From assembly GCF_947507565.1 (NCBI RefSeq), contig NC_089182.1:1798001-1862000 (forward strand): DNA of 64,000 nt, read 5' to 3'. Below, piece by piece: positions 1 through 11,946 of the stretch (its first letter is position 1; each line of letters opens with the position of its first letter). Below the pieces are notes generated by a model, which had not been told where the DNA came from, did not search any database, and saw only the letters and a list, made by a program, of their open reading frames with translations. A program made the translations under genes and the position numbers. The DNA comes from Oscarella lobularis (taxonomy: Eukaryota > Porifera > Homoscleromorpha > Homosclerophorida > Oscarellidae).

Positions 1-41
1 CGTTTCACCGAACATTGCTATCCCGTATAACGTGTACGCAC

Positions 42-3000
42 ATGGCTACAAGTACGACTCTCGCTCGTCAACTTAGAAACCTCGCCGCGCCCGGCCTATC
101 GGAATTTCGCGAGGAGCAAACAGGTTGTCGCGCGTCGATTTTATTCGACTGGCGCGAAGCGGCGACAATCGGCCGCGGCGAAATCCACGCTCTCGCTCGC
201 GCGGGTCTCGCCGACCTCGTCGCCGTCAACGCAGCCGCCTTCGCCGAATTTTCCGACACGCTCTTCGACGAAGCGTCCTTATCATTCGAACGCGGCACGA
301 CGAGCGGCCCGAACGGCGACGCTCTCGTCGCGGCGACAATCGAACGCTTTCTCCTACGCCTATCGCCCTATTTTCTCCTCGGAGCCGCGCACAAGTGCCT
401 CGAGTGGCTCGTGCGCGCCTACGCGATCCACCGACACGACGCGACGTCGCTCGTCGAGTGCGCGCTGCCCTACTACGCGACGCGAACGTTCGCGCGCGTC
501 CTGCGCGTCGTCGCGCTCGACGCGCCGACGCAGCAGCAGCGACGCTGGGCGTGGCTCGCGGCGTCCACTCGCGCCGGCGCGCCGCTCGCGCGCGACGCGT
601 TCGTGCGCCACTGCGCCGCCACGCCGGCGACGTTCGAATTCGTCTGCAACATGATACCGCGTGCCGTCGCCGTTGCCGTGGCAACGACGACGACGACGAA
701 TAATTCGCTCAAGACTTTGTGCGCGTTTTACGCTTCGTCGATCGTCGGCGCTTTGGATGTCGTCGATGTCGTCGGGGAGGAGACGATCGGTCGGCTCGTG
801 CCGCACCTACTCGTCGGACTCAGATCCGAATGGGTCGACTATGCGATGGCGTCGCTTATGATCGTCACCCAATTGGCGTCGCGCGTTCAATTGCACGAGA
901 AAGTAGTCGTGACGATTTCTGACGTCATATCTAAGGTTAGAATTCGGCCACGCTTTGTTTTTTGTCTTTTCTAACGTTTGTCCATCAAAGTCGTCGCGAG
1001 TTGAAACGGGCATCGAGGCGTTGGCGTGTCTCGCGTACTTGTGCGAAAGTCAAACGCATTGCAAATTGACAAAAAAGTCTGATGCTCCACCTAGAGGAGA
1101 GCGTCGATCAAAGCAACTACATTTTTTTCTCTCTAGAGCCGTCCGAGCTCTCTGTCGGCGCAGTTTCGTACTGCCTCACCTGCAAAAACTCTCTGCTTCT
1201 CATGACGTCGGCGCGTTGATTCGACTGCTCGGGTGCCGGCTGATGGGCCTGGCGACCAGTCGTCTGACTGGGACCGAGGGCTCAATTGAGGACATGGACG
1301 TCGAGGAGCTCACCAACGTCTATTCGGACGTTTTTGTAAAGATCGTCACGACGGTGAAAATCGATCGCGAGACTGTCGTCAGTCTAGCGAGGCAAGGAGA
1401 CGATTATGTCGCGAAGAGAAGGACGATTTTTCTTTTCCCAGATCTGTACTGCATCGCTATTTGAAAGTTCGACGGAAAATGGGTGCCGGCGATAAGAATC
1501 AATTGCACGTCGTCATGAAGCCGATGATCAGATGCTTGGCGACTCGGCAAGAGTCAAAAACAAGAAAACCTAAAAGAAATATCACGAGAATTTATTTTTT
1601 TCAGGCATTCTTCGGACTTTGACGTCGCCTTGGAGGGTCATTTGAAGGAGGTGTCGGGCGACAGCAGAGGCGCCGACGCCGACGACGACGACGACGATAG
1701 CGGAGCCGAAGCGACGGCATCTCAATCCGACGAGATGCTGACGTGGACTCAGGAATTCCTCGCGTTGGCTTTAGGCGGACTAAAGCACGGAACCGTAATA
1801 AAAACGCAACTACTTCCTTAGGAGTTGAAAATCGTTTTTTTTTCGAAAAAAAGGTAATATCCGGTTCGCTCGGCATGACTCTAACGCTTAGTTTGCATCA
1901 TCCGAACGTCGACGTACGACGACTTGCGGTCCTACACCTTCGAACGTCGCTCACGGAAATATCACAGGTTCGTAGTAGAGGGATAGTATATAGGCTCTAA
2001 CTGTTTCGTTGTTTCAACTTAGAGCGAGGAAATAGACGTCGATTTCTACAGGGATTCCCTAAGGGCTCGACTGCAGGACGACGCTCCATCTGTGGTTCGG
2101 TGCGTCCTTGATATTGGCGAGGTACATGACATTGGCATCCACGCCTGAGCGTTGATGAAAAAAGGATTTCTATAGGATCTCTATGGGCTAATTGACCCGG
2201 AGAAATTCTTAGCGCCTTTGTGTGAGATCGTAGAGAAGCAGTTGGATCAGTCGCGCTGCAAACACGCTGAATGGTGAGAGTTTCTCTTTTTTTTTTTCCC
2301 GATTTTTTTCTCCTATCGTTTCTCTATTAGGCGAAAGGTGTCCTTGATGGCTGTAGAGGTGCTCTGCTCCGAGAAATTCCTTTCTGCAATATCTTCAACG
2401 TCGATCGTCGCGTTGTTCCACTGTCTTCTTCCTCACTTCGTCCTTCTTCCCAAAACGTCGGAGTTTTCGTTCAAAGTTATTTCCGCGGTAGCCAGGTCTC
2501 AACTGCCGGCCAAACTTCCCGTTCTTTCTCTATTACCGCGATTGACGTCAGAACGAGGTCTACCGCTCTTTCTCTTGCTTCTACGCGCAATCATTCTTCG
2601 CTCTTGATCTTAGAATGGATCAATCAGATGGAGTCACGTCGTCCTTCTGACGCTGATTTAGTTTCGGCTAACGTATCGTTGGCGTCCGCGCTCGCTCAAG
2701 GTTGGATGACGTGCGAGAAGACGAACGGCCTTCAATTAGTACTACGTTTTACTGCGCGTTTCCTTCATATGTATTATACATGTGTACCTTATATAGATTG
2801 GGTCTTTGGTGCGGCGTTATAGGAAGTCGTCCAAGAGAGCTCCCTTGCGAAGTATCGTTTTGTGCGTAATGGACTGTTTATTGCGAGGAATGGATGAGGA
2901 ATGGGGGCCCCTGATACACGGCATAGCCTTGGAATTGATCTACCCGGAAATGCTAGAGTTGTCCAAACTACGAGAAGAAGAAACGAAAAAGGCGAGAGCC

Positions 3001-6000
3001 GAGTTTTAAATTTAAGAAGAAAAAAAAGGGATCAAAGTAGATTTCTGCTAGGATTTGGGTCCGTTTTCACGCCAGGATCTTGAAACGGCTCTGCGTCCTC
3101 TTTTGTCTCGAAAGAGGTTGCGTGGCGACGTTTTGAAGATCGCCAAAGCGCCGCTGCTGTTCAGAGTGGCCGACGCTATAAAGTCGTCTTACGTGCGCTT
3201 TACCGCGGCTGAAGGTGGATTATCTTCAATTCGCCACTTTTTTTATTGACGTTCGTCTTTGTGCAGGGAAAAAGTGGCTAGATCTATCTGTATCCGCTCC
3301 TGGAATTGAAAGCGTTGAGGTGCGGTGATAATGGCTCTGTTTTCCGCGAACGCTGTTTTCTTTAGGTTCTTCTCCGATGCTTCGACTTGATTGCCGAAGG
3401 TTCGTTTGGTGATGTTGGCTCTTTGAAGTTTTGCGGGGAATTTCGCGAATTGATGAACGAATTTCTAAACGTGAGGTTCAAGCGCGAGCTCGCATACGAG
3501 CGTTAGGCCTAATTCGATGCGTACCTCTACGCAGGAGGCATTTTCCGACGTCAAATCACTCTTGCAATTTTTTACGCTTTTCTGGACGACTCATCCGGCA
3601 ATACTTCCCACTTCATTTGTCGGTCGCGTTCTAGTTGACGATGAAGACCGGCAAATAATGCGCTCTCCATTTTCGGCGACCACTCAAATCAGGAGCCTAA
3701 AAACGACCCAAGCAATACTCAAATCTCTTCGCGACGACGATGTGAAGGAAATCCTCAGTCAGACATCCTCTTGTAAATAATTATTAATTAAGTGCAGTTT
3801 ATACAGTACCGTTCAAAAGTTTCCCACACTGAAACTTTTGAACGGTACTGCATACGTATAAGCGTTTTGATGGCGGCTTCTTCTGTAGTTGTTCCTGCTC
3901 TTTTCGTTGTGCTATCGAGTCCCGTTCCGCTGCTGCGTCACTCTGCCTTGGCGTGCATGCGACTCGTGCAGGAGGCGTTGAATGAGAGAGAGGCCTCCTC
4001 GTGTTGTTATTATCAACTCTGTTGCCTCGTTTGCGAAAACTCTGCCGAAATCGAGACCGATCACAATCGCGTAGCGCAACTCGTCGCTCGCGAATCAACG
4101 TCGCCGTCGAGTTCTGTCCTGTCGTGCGTGCTCAACGTCGTCGTCGACGTCGAGACGCCGCCAAACGCGAGAGTCAGTCTTTTGGAGACGTGTCGACTCG
4201 TCGATTGCGAGGCAAGATACTTTTTTTTTGGCGAAAATAGGTTCTCAGCAAACTCTTTTTGAGTATAGGCAAAACTTCGGCTATGTTTGCCTCTGTTGAA
4301 AATTCTTCTTGAGCGACACCGGAAACGATCGAACTGTAGAACTAATTGGGATACAGTGCACTTACTAAGACTTATACTCTGATCTCTTCTGGCAGGTCTC
4401 TCTCCAGTGGAGTACAAATGTTTCATTCTACTTCTCCAGGCCTACACGCCCCCAGCGGCATCGCTCTTGGGAAGCAGTCCCGACGCCAGGACCGTCTTTC
4501 TTCGGGCACTTCAGTGCGGAGGAGGCCAGGAGCTACCGTCTCCGCGTACGTGTATTTTGAAACAGGTAAGAGGCGAATGAGAGCACGCCGTTCGTTTCTT
4601 TTACGTTTTCTGGGCATTGTTTAGGTGACTAAGGAGTTCTTTAGGGCTTTGCCTAGTGGTGAGCTGCAGCAACAAGTGTTTTCCAAACTGCTGGATTTTG
4701 CCCTCATCGACGACGATGCGGACGACGTGCAGGCATTCAAGAACGTTCTTCTCAAGGTTGAAAAGTCTAAGTCTAATTCTTTTTTTGACACGATACTTTT
4801 TTATAGATTCCCTTTAAGACGGCGCACGTTGTATACGAATTGCGAAAAGTCACGAAGGAAGCATCGTCTGAAGGAACGCCCGCAAAACGATTGAGGAGGT
4901 GGTGCATCAATAGAGAGAGAGAGAGAGAGACACTTCTATTTTTCAGACGATTTTTTTAGCCATGTTCGGTCCGCGGCTACTACCGGCACAGTTGACGAAC
5001 AAGCTTGGCAGAGAGCCCTCTTTGTTTTGGAACTACTTCAACAGCGGAAACGTCTTCACAAGCCAAATTCAGTCATATCTCCTCTTTTTGACGTTCTCAA
5101 CAGGTGCATTTTTTTTCTTCGTCCAGTCGTGCTTCGCGATGACTTTTCTTAGAGCTCTGCACCTCAGCGACGGCGACAATCTCAGGCTGGACTACGCCGT
5201 TCAGCTCGTTCTCTCGTGCCTCATGAATATTTGCCAAAACCAGGGTGAAGTCTTTGCGGATATCTTACTTTCGAATCCTATAGCGAAGCTTTCTCTTCCA
5301 GACGTCCTTCTCGAAGGCGATTTCAACGTCGAATTGATCGTGGAATGCGTCCGACTCTCGACTAATCCTCAAACGCATCAGCACGCTCTCGTTTTACTCA
5401 ACACGGCTGCGTCGCTTTTTCCCGTACGAAGAGCGCGGGCATCGGCGCAAACGTGTGATTTTTTTTTGATTTGCGTAGGATCACGTTTTGCACAAGATCA
5501 TGCCCATTTTTACGTTCATGGGAGCGAGTCTGTTGCGAATGGACGACAATTACAGTATGCAGGTCGTAACGAAAACCGTCGAAACGGTTATACCCGCTCT
5601 GCTTGAAACGAAAAAGGTGCGCGTTGCTTTAGACGTCACCTTTTTTTAATTAATAGTTATTGATTTATTTAGAAAAAAGGCGAGTCCGCACTTGAACTTG
5701 CCGTATCGATTTTGCGCGTGTTTGTCGACGCGCTGCCGCACATACCTCGCCATCGGCAATCGCCCGTGTTCGAGCATCTGCTTGCTACGATCGGAAGCGA
5801 GGCGCACCTTCACGCGGCCGTCGTCATGCTCCTGGAACAGTGCGTTGTAAGCAGCGATAAGAAAACAGCTCCAAAAGTGCATAACTGAAAAGAGACCCAC
5901 TACCTTGTATATATATATATATATGTTTTTTAGTTTGTCGATGCTTCGCCGGCAACGCAGCCTTTCTGCGTGGCGCTTTTCCACGGCTTTTCTGCTTTGC

Positions 6001-9000
6001 ATCAGGCAACGAGTGGCAATCCTTTGTTTCCTGTCAGTGTTATTCTATTCTTTCTTTTTAGGCTGCCGCTCTGATCAATTTGTTGCGGTTCGTTCGCGAA
6101 TTGCCTGAAGACAAGCCTCAAGGTTGAAAGGAAATGTGCTTATTTTGAAAATTCTTGTAGTGCGTGTTTTTTTAGGTCGTGCCGTGGCGCGTTTTAAAAA
6201 GTCGGGACGCCTTCGACGGCTTTTTGACGTCGTTGCCAACACTTCGAGGGATTTGCGACTTTTTAAGGTCGCTGCAATTGAAGTGGTCGTCAAAGTCTTA
6301 GCCGGCGAGTCATTTGCAGTCAAGGTGAGGAAAGAGCCATAGATTAAGAACGAACTACTTTACGTCAAGTGAAAATTGTAGGTATTGGCTTTGGATTCCG
6401 AAGAAGAAAGCAAATTAGCTTCAAACTACATGCTGTGGGTTTGCGTTTGTTGAGACACTTCGTTACGTAATACAGTATCCGCTTGCAGACTACTGGAGGA
6501 GACGCTGACTCTGATTAGTCAGACTGCCAAATCTGTGGACGCCTACGTTCACGATGCAACGGTCAATTTCTGGAAAGCATTTCTATCAAAACAGTACGAA
6601 ATAATAGAAAAGGTAGGAACAAACCTTGCATTTACAGTACCGTCGACGAGCATTATGCTCTTTCTAATTCACAGTTATCGGCTTTGCTGTCGAGTAAAGC
6701 TCTGATTGAGATAACGACCCAATTGCTGGAAAACGAAAATGCAACAGTTAGACGAAAGGCAATGGATCTGTTTAATAACCACCTCGTATCCACGAAATGC
6801 AGAGTCGGTGCTGAGCAGGTGAGTACCAAACTTAGAGGGTAAATCGTTTCATTCTACTGCCACCGACTTTCAGGTCAGTGCTCTAATGGAAATGATGGCG
6901 AAACTGCTTCAAACTGTTAAAGAGGACGCGCAACCGATCCAAAATCGGCAAGCGGCTTTGTCTGGGCTTACTCTCCTAGTGAGGGCTCTCGCTGATGATA
7001 ACCCTGAAGAGTTTGGAGAAGTAAAAAATGACGTGAAAAAATGAAACAAGTTTTATGTGGTATCATCGTCAGGTTGCAACGCTCTGCACCGACATCGTTT
7101 CGCGCGAAGAGGTGCCGTATCAGGTGCGACGGATCAAGATTATATGCAATTCATAGTAGCATTTGTATAAATTGTTTTAGCTGACGGCAAGCGCTATTCA
7201 GTGTCTTAGCCACATGTACGGTGCACTCGGAGCGCGTCTTCTTTCTTATTTGCCGCGGTTTTTGCCTGGCTTCATGAATTGTCTTCAGCATTCTAGGTGA
7301 GCTAAAAGAGCATTAGTTCTTTCTTTATTACTTATCCTGGCTGGTACAGCGTGGAATTGCTTCAATTGAGTGCTGCTTCCGGCTTGTTGAAAGTAGTTGA
7401 ACACTATTCAAAATTTCTGAGTCCTTATCTAAGACGTATCCTGAAACTGGTTGGTCACCACTTAATGATAGAGGGAATAAGTCAATTTTTCGTTAGGTTT
7501 GTCATCCCAGCCTATGCCAGGAAGGCCAGCTATCAAAAGTGGGTGAAAAAGTGAAGTCTATTAGGTAAACACACTATTAGGCAAATGCACATTCTAATGC
7601 CCTGCGCCTTAGATCGGCGATAGCGAAGTCAGTTCCGACGCGGGTCATGTTGCCAGCAGTTAGCGACGTCTATTCGGCCGATTCAGATGGAGTAAGTCTT
7701 GCCATTTGTTTAGAAATACAATACAGTAATCTTTTTTGTTAGTCATCGATTATTGCCTTGATGAGTATTCTCTGCGACGCTGTGTCGTCGATGAACCGAG
7801 ATGATGCAACGACGTACTCATCTCAGTTGGCAAGTTTCTTTCTAAAGGCGCTGGACTATAGGACACTGCACAAAGAGGTGGGTTTTTTCTTGCTCTTTCT
7901 TGGGGTAGATAACGAGTTTCTACTTCAGATTAATTTGAACGACGTTGCTTGGGTTGAAGACAGTGTCATCAAGTCGTATGTCGCCTATATCGTAAAGCTT
8001 TCAGAGAACAATCTTCGACCTATGTACTTGAGAGTGCGTGCAGTGTCGAGAGCTCTACTTTTTGCAGTATTTGTCTCACCATTTCTTTAGCTTTTCAATT
8101 GGGCGACGAAAGCGGGATCGCCAAAAGACCGATCTCTGACGTTTTATCGGCTGTCAGACAGGTAAATTAATGAAAAAGTTACTGTTGAGGAAGCGTTCAG
8201 CCGTTTTCTTTCTAGTATGGCTGCTAAGCTCATGAGCTTGTTTACCCTATTTGCTGGTCCATTGCTGAGCAATGCAGCTTCTCTACTGGATGCTAACAAC
8301 ACTATTAAAACAGGTACATTTTCCGGCGGGATTTCGGAGGACAATAACAGATAGCTCCTACTAGACTCCTCGTATTTTGATGACGCAGACGAAGACTCGA
8401 TGGAAACCGATCAGAGTCGCGCTACGCAGATGTCAAACATTCTTGTCTTTTCAATTCTCGACTGTCTCCACAAGACTTTCCTCAACGCAAGCGAGGGCTT
8501 TGTCAGGAAGGACATTTTCCTAACGTTGATGCAGTCTCTCGTCGATCAGATAGAGAATTTGGGTAGAGACGATGACGATGGACAACGGGTAAAGGGTCAC
8601 CTTGCACCCTGTATATCCCAATTGGCTTGCGCCGCAAAGGATAGGAGTCAATGGAAGGCCCTCAATTATCAAGTACTTTTAAAGACAAGGGATCGCTCTT
8701 CAAAGGTAATGAAAGGCTTCTGAGATGTTTGTTGCTATTGTTTTTATATGAGCAGGTGCGGCTTTCTGCTTTGTATGTCATGCAAGAGCTGTATCTAAAA
8801 ATGGGCGAGGAATTTGTCACGCTGTTACCAGAAACGATTCCTTTTCTGGCGGAATTGATGGAAGGTGAGTCAGTTGATTGTTTGTTTAGCTGTAAGAAAT
8901 AGCTGATTTGGGTGCAGATGACTCGAGGGAAGTCGAAATGCAGTGCCAAGTTGTAATACGAAGTATTGAAGATTTGGTGGGAGAATCAATTCAGTCTTAT

Positions 9001-9012
9001 TTGCAGTCGTAA
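42..9012 (+). CDS. HEATR1: HEATR1/UTP10 (BAP28), U3 snoRNP small-subunit processome HEAT-repeat protein, multi-exon
   Basis: The family is a nucleolar component of the small-subunit processome needed for Pol I transcription and 18S rRNA maturation. The first exon starts at ATG 42 and reads MATSTTLARQLRNLA, then REAATIGRGEIHALA, LRLSPYFLLGAAHKCLEWL and CALPYYATRTFARVLRV, which align with the N-terminus of animal HEATR1. Later exons follow the family in order, for example LNICQ near 5230, FNVELIVECVRLSTNPQTH near 5330, the block near 6500-7500, and the BP28CT region near 7760-7860 (QLASFFLKALDYRTLHKEV). The end reads ESIQSYLQS with stop TAA at 9010-9012; human HEATR1 also ends in QSYF. There are dozens of exons with introns of about 40-120 bp. 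An intron near 3770-3890 carries a small palindromic element. TXNDC15 starts 83 bp downstream on the same strand. Exon borders are not all resolved. Confidence 0.93.
3802..3852. repeat. Short perfect hairpin, Tc1/mariner-TIR-like, inside a HEATR1 intron
   Basis: Arms of 20 bp at 3804-3823 and 3831-3850 are perfect reverse complements around a 7-nt loop. The arm begins CAGTACCGTTCAAAAG. The left arm is preceded by TA. The CAGT start and the AAAAGTTTCCCACACT body resemble terminal inverted repeats of Tc1-like transposons. It lies in a non-coding gap between HEATR1 exons. Confidence 0.75.
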
Positions 9013-9095
9013 GTGCGCAGCACAGTTTATGTCGAGTCGAAAAAAAAAACAAACATTTCCTTTTCTTTTATTGAATTTGCATTGGATCCCGTACC

Positions 9096-10056
9096 ATGTC
9101 CCGTAGAAAGCAGAATGTCGTCCTTCTTCTTCTTGGCTGCTGGTTTTTGCTTGCTTCGTCTGATCGCCTCGCATTCGAGCACCGACCGTTAGCAAGAGTG
9201 GGGCCCCCACCCGCTCCGACCTGCAAGCGTCCATCGTACGAAGACCTCTGCAGGTTCGTACGACAGACCAAAGGCGAAACCGCACCCAAAACCTCTTCCA
9301 GACCCCCCAAATCGAGCGACAGCGTCGAAAACTCCCAGACATGTCGACCGATTCGATGTCGAAGAGACGAATCGTCGTCGACGTCCGAGAATCGATTCTT
9401 GGAGCTCGTCGACGAGCCCGAAAGCCTAGAAAATCGACTCAATTCGTCGACGTCGGAGAGTCCGTGCGTCGCCGTCATATTCTACGCCGATTGGTGCCCG
9501 TTCAGCGCGAAAGCGGCGCCAGCGTTCAACGCCCTGCCGCGAGTCTATCCCGATCTCAAATTTGTTGCCTACAATGCGTCGATTGTTTCCTCGTACGTAC
9601 AAAATAAAAAACAGATATTTTAATTTCATTAATTAATTTTTTATTATTCATTGAGTGAATTTTTTTAGGATTAATAGTCGATTTGGTATAATGGGATTGC
9701 CGACGATTCTGCTCTTTCATCGGGGTTGGGCGAGACTTCGGTTCAACGTGACGTTCAGTCTCGAAAATTTAATCGATTTCATTAATAATCGTACAGGTAT
9801 ATTAGGCCCGTTTTATTTAAAAAAATTGATCACGCGCGTCCTTTTAGATCTTACTCCGCGTCTCGACGTTCAATTGACGGACGACGACTATCGCGGCCCG
9901 CTGCCGTCGCGTCATCGCGCGACGTACGATTACGCACTGACGTACAGCGTCGCATTTCTCACCGGATTCGTCGCGTGGACGGCGTGGAATTCGCGTCCGA
10001 CCCGGCAACTGCGACTCTGGTTCACACGAACGCATCGCGACAGCAATCGCAGATAG
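9096..10056 (+). CDS. TXNDC15: TXNDC15-like membrane thioredoxin-domain protein
   Basis: Three exons at 9096-9592, 9669-9796 and 9848-10056; the joins keep frame (S-INSRFGIMGLP and NRTG-DLTPRL). The start has a hydrophobic signal segment (VVLLLLGCWFLLASS). A Ser-rich linker leads to a thioredoxin fold: VAVIFYADWCPFSAKAAPAF, then GIMGLPTILLFHRG with the cis-Pro loop. The active site is CPFS rather than CXXC. Human TXNDC15 has CRFS at the same place, so a noncanonical CXXS site is a family trait. A transmembrane segment (TYSVAFLTGFVAWTAW) lies near the C-terminus. In vertebrates TXNDC15 is an ER/ciliary protein linked to Meckel syndrome; that role is known for the family, not shown here. The gene converges with the minus-strand gene ending at 10128. 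Confidence 0.88.
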
Positions 10057-10127
10057 ATTTGAATACACAAAAGACGCGTACACATACACCGAAAAAAAAA
10101 CACATAAAGCGTAGTCAGCAAAAGCGT

Positions 10128-11764
10128 TTACGGTTCGTTGAATCGGAGCACGAACAGACCCAGTTCGATGCTGTTGACGACGATCGTACCGCTATTGAAA
10201 TAGGGATAACTGCTCCAGGCGCCTTGAAAGCCGGGCGAACTGCAGTAGGGCGCGAGGTCGAAGTAGCCGACTTCTTTCAGTTCGCCTTCGTCGATGCCGC
10301 TCACGTCCAGAATGCGCAGTCCGGCGCAATAGTTCGATTGGTACGCATACTTGCCCCTAGAAGCGAAACCCTTACACCACCACGTACGACTGACACATGC
10401 GTTCGCGTTTTCCTCACTTGATGTAGAGGTTGTGATCGCTGGCGGTTTTCTCCGAATAGAAGCTATTGATGAGCGCGGGCTCTTGGAGATCCCTGACGTT
10501 CCATATGAGCGTTCGCGTGTTCTTATTCGATCCGTACAGCTCGTCGAGCTCGTCGTCGAGTAGAAGATGCGTGTGATCTTCGGTTAGCCAACCCTGGTGG
10601 GTGTAGTAGTTATTGCTGTACGGCACGCGCGACAATAGGATCGGATTCGATTTGTCCTGAACGTCGACAATGGTCAGCGTGTCCTCGTCGTAGCAGAAGC
10701 AGATTTCCTTGCCCGCGTAGCGCTGATCGGGTCCTTTGTAGACGACGCATTGGGCGTCGTGGACGTAGCCGTCCTGGCTGAAGCAGCCGGCGTATTGGGG
10801 ATCGTTGGGGTTGCTCACGTCGACCATGTGAAGGCCGCCGCTGCACGTGCGCGAACCGACGCAGTACATGAAGCCCGTGTCCTCGTTGCCGACGACGTTG
10901 TGACAGTTGCCGAATTCGGGGTAGTGAGCCGTTTCGGTGAACTCGCGGGCTGGTTCGCCCGGTGCCACATCTCTCAGTTGAGTCAAATCGAAAACCTAGT
11001 AGAAACGACGATTGATTATGATTAATCAATCAAGCCCGTTAGGAAACAGATCTAAATAGATCTCCTTCCGATCCTATACCTGCATGCCGTGATTAGACGC
11101 TTCGCTGACTATGAACGCGTGGTTGTTGAACACTTTGATATCGCGCCACAGACTGCTCGTCGTGTGCGTTCGAAGTGTGCCGATGACGCGCGGTTCGGTC
11201 GGCTCGGTCACGTCGACGAACGCCGTCAAATCGACGGCGCCGACAACGGCGTACTCGCGTCCCGACTCCGGATCTGTCCATCCCCAAATGTCGTTGCCGT
11301 CGCCGGACGAGCCCATGCTATCGAGCGGCACGAAAGCGAGCAAGTCGACGTTGCTGCACTCGTACTCGCCGCTGCGTCCGTTCTCGCACGGCTGATTTCG
11401 TATCGCCGCTTTGGGGGTGGGGCACTGGTGCTTATGAACGCATTCGGCGTGCAAGAGCTCCTTCAGTCGCATCACCTCTTCGGCTCGCGGGTGCGGCGCT
11501 GTGTCGCGGGGGAAATTTAACGTTCTCACGTGAAGGGGAGGGGCCCGAACCTACTGTATTGACGACATTTGCCTTCGCAATGCTTTCTGGTGTCATTTCG
11601 ACCAGCCTGAAAAAGACCACGGTTACGTACGACTTAGAGTAGACTTTACGTATCGCATATACTTCCTCCTCGTACATTGTACGCTTAGGTCAATTGTTAC
11701 GATGTCTTACCTCGCAGAAAGCGACTGCTAGTATGCAGAAAAGAGCACAATAGCGCCAAATCAT
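10128..11764 (-). CDS. Secreted choice-of-anchor B (LVIVD-type beta-propeller) family protein
   Basis: Five exons on the minus strand: 11764-11711, 11606-11555, 11498-11080, 10995-10418 and 10356-10128. Exon 1 encodes a signal peptide (MIWRYCALFCILAVAFCE). Exon 2 gives AGRNDTRKHCEGKCRQY. The body has family hallmarks: GNDIWGWTDPESGREYAVVG, TAFVDVTEPTEPRVIGTL, SLWRDIKVFNNHAFIVSE, HNVVGNEDTGFMYCVGS, YVHDAQCVVYKGPD, and a C-terminus ending in SYPYFNSGTIVVNSIE. These repeats match the choice-of-anchor B family, common in marine bacteria and present in some invertebrates. The substrate is unknown. The introns show that this is a host gene. An alternative exon 2/3 join would give an intron of about 26 nt, so the 56-nt GTAGGT..ACACAG intron was preferred. 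Confidence 0.85.
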
Positions 11765-11946
11765 CGTAGAGTCTTTTGAGGAGAGAGGTGGCACCGAGAG
11801 CACTTGCGTTTGAGTACGGCACGTGATAAGGACCACCGACACTGTACGCGATTACTCATGCACCTACATCGTGATTGATCACGCGCCGGCATGCAACGTA
11901 AATTGGCGTTCGCAGCAAAAAACAACGTCACAGAACTATAGTTTAG

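Noticed and set aside
226-806. Arg-rich minus-strand ORFs opposite the first HEATR1 exon
   Set aside because: They are antisense shadows produced by GC-rich codon use of the real exon; no known fold or motif.
11525-11550. 26-nt intron between exons 2 and 3 of the choice-of-anchor-B gene
   Set aside because: Too short for splicing; a 56-nt intron using GTAGGT and ACACAG keeps frame.
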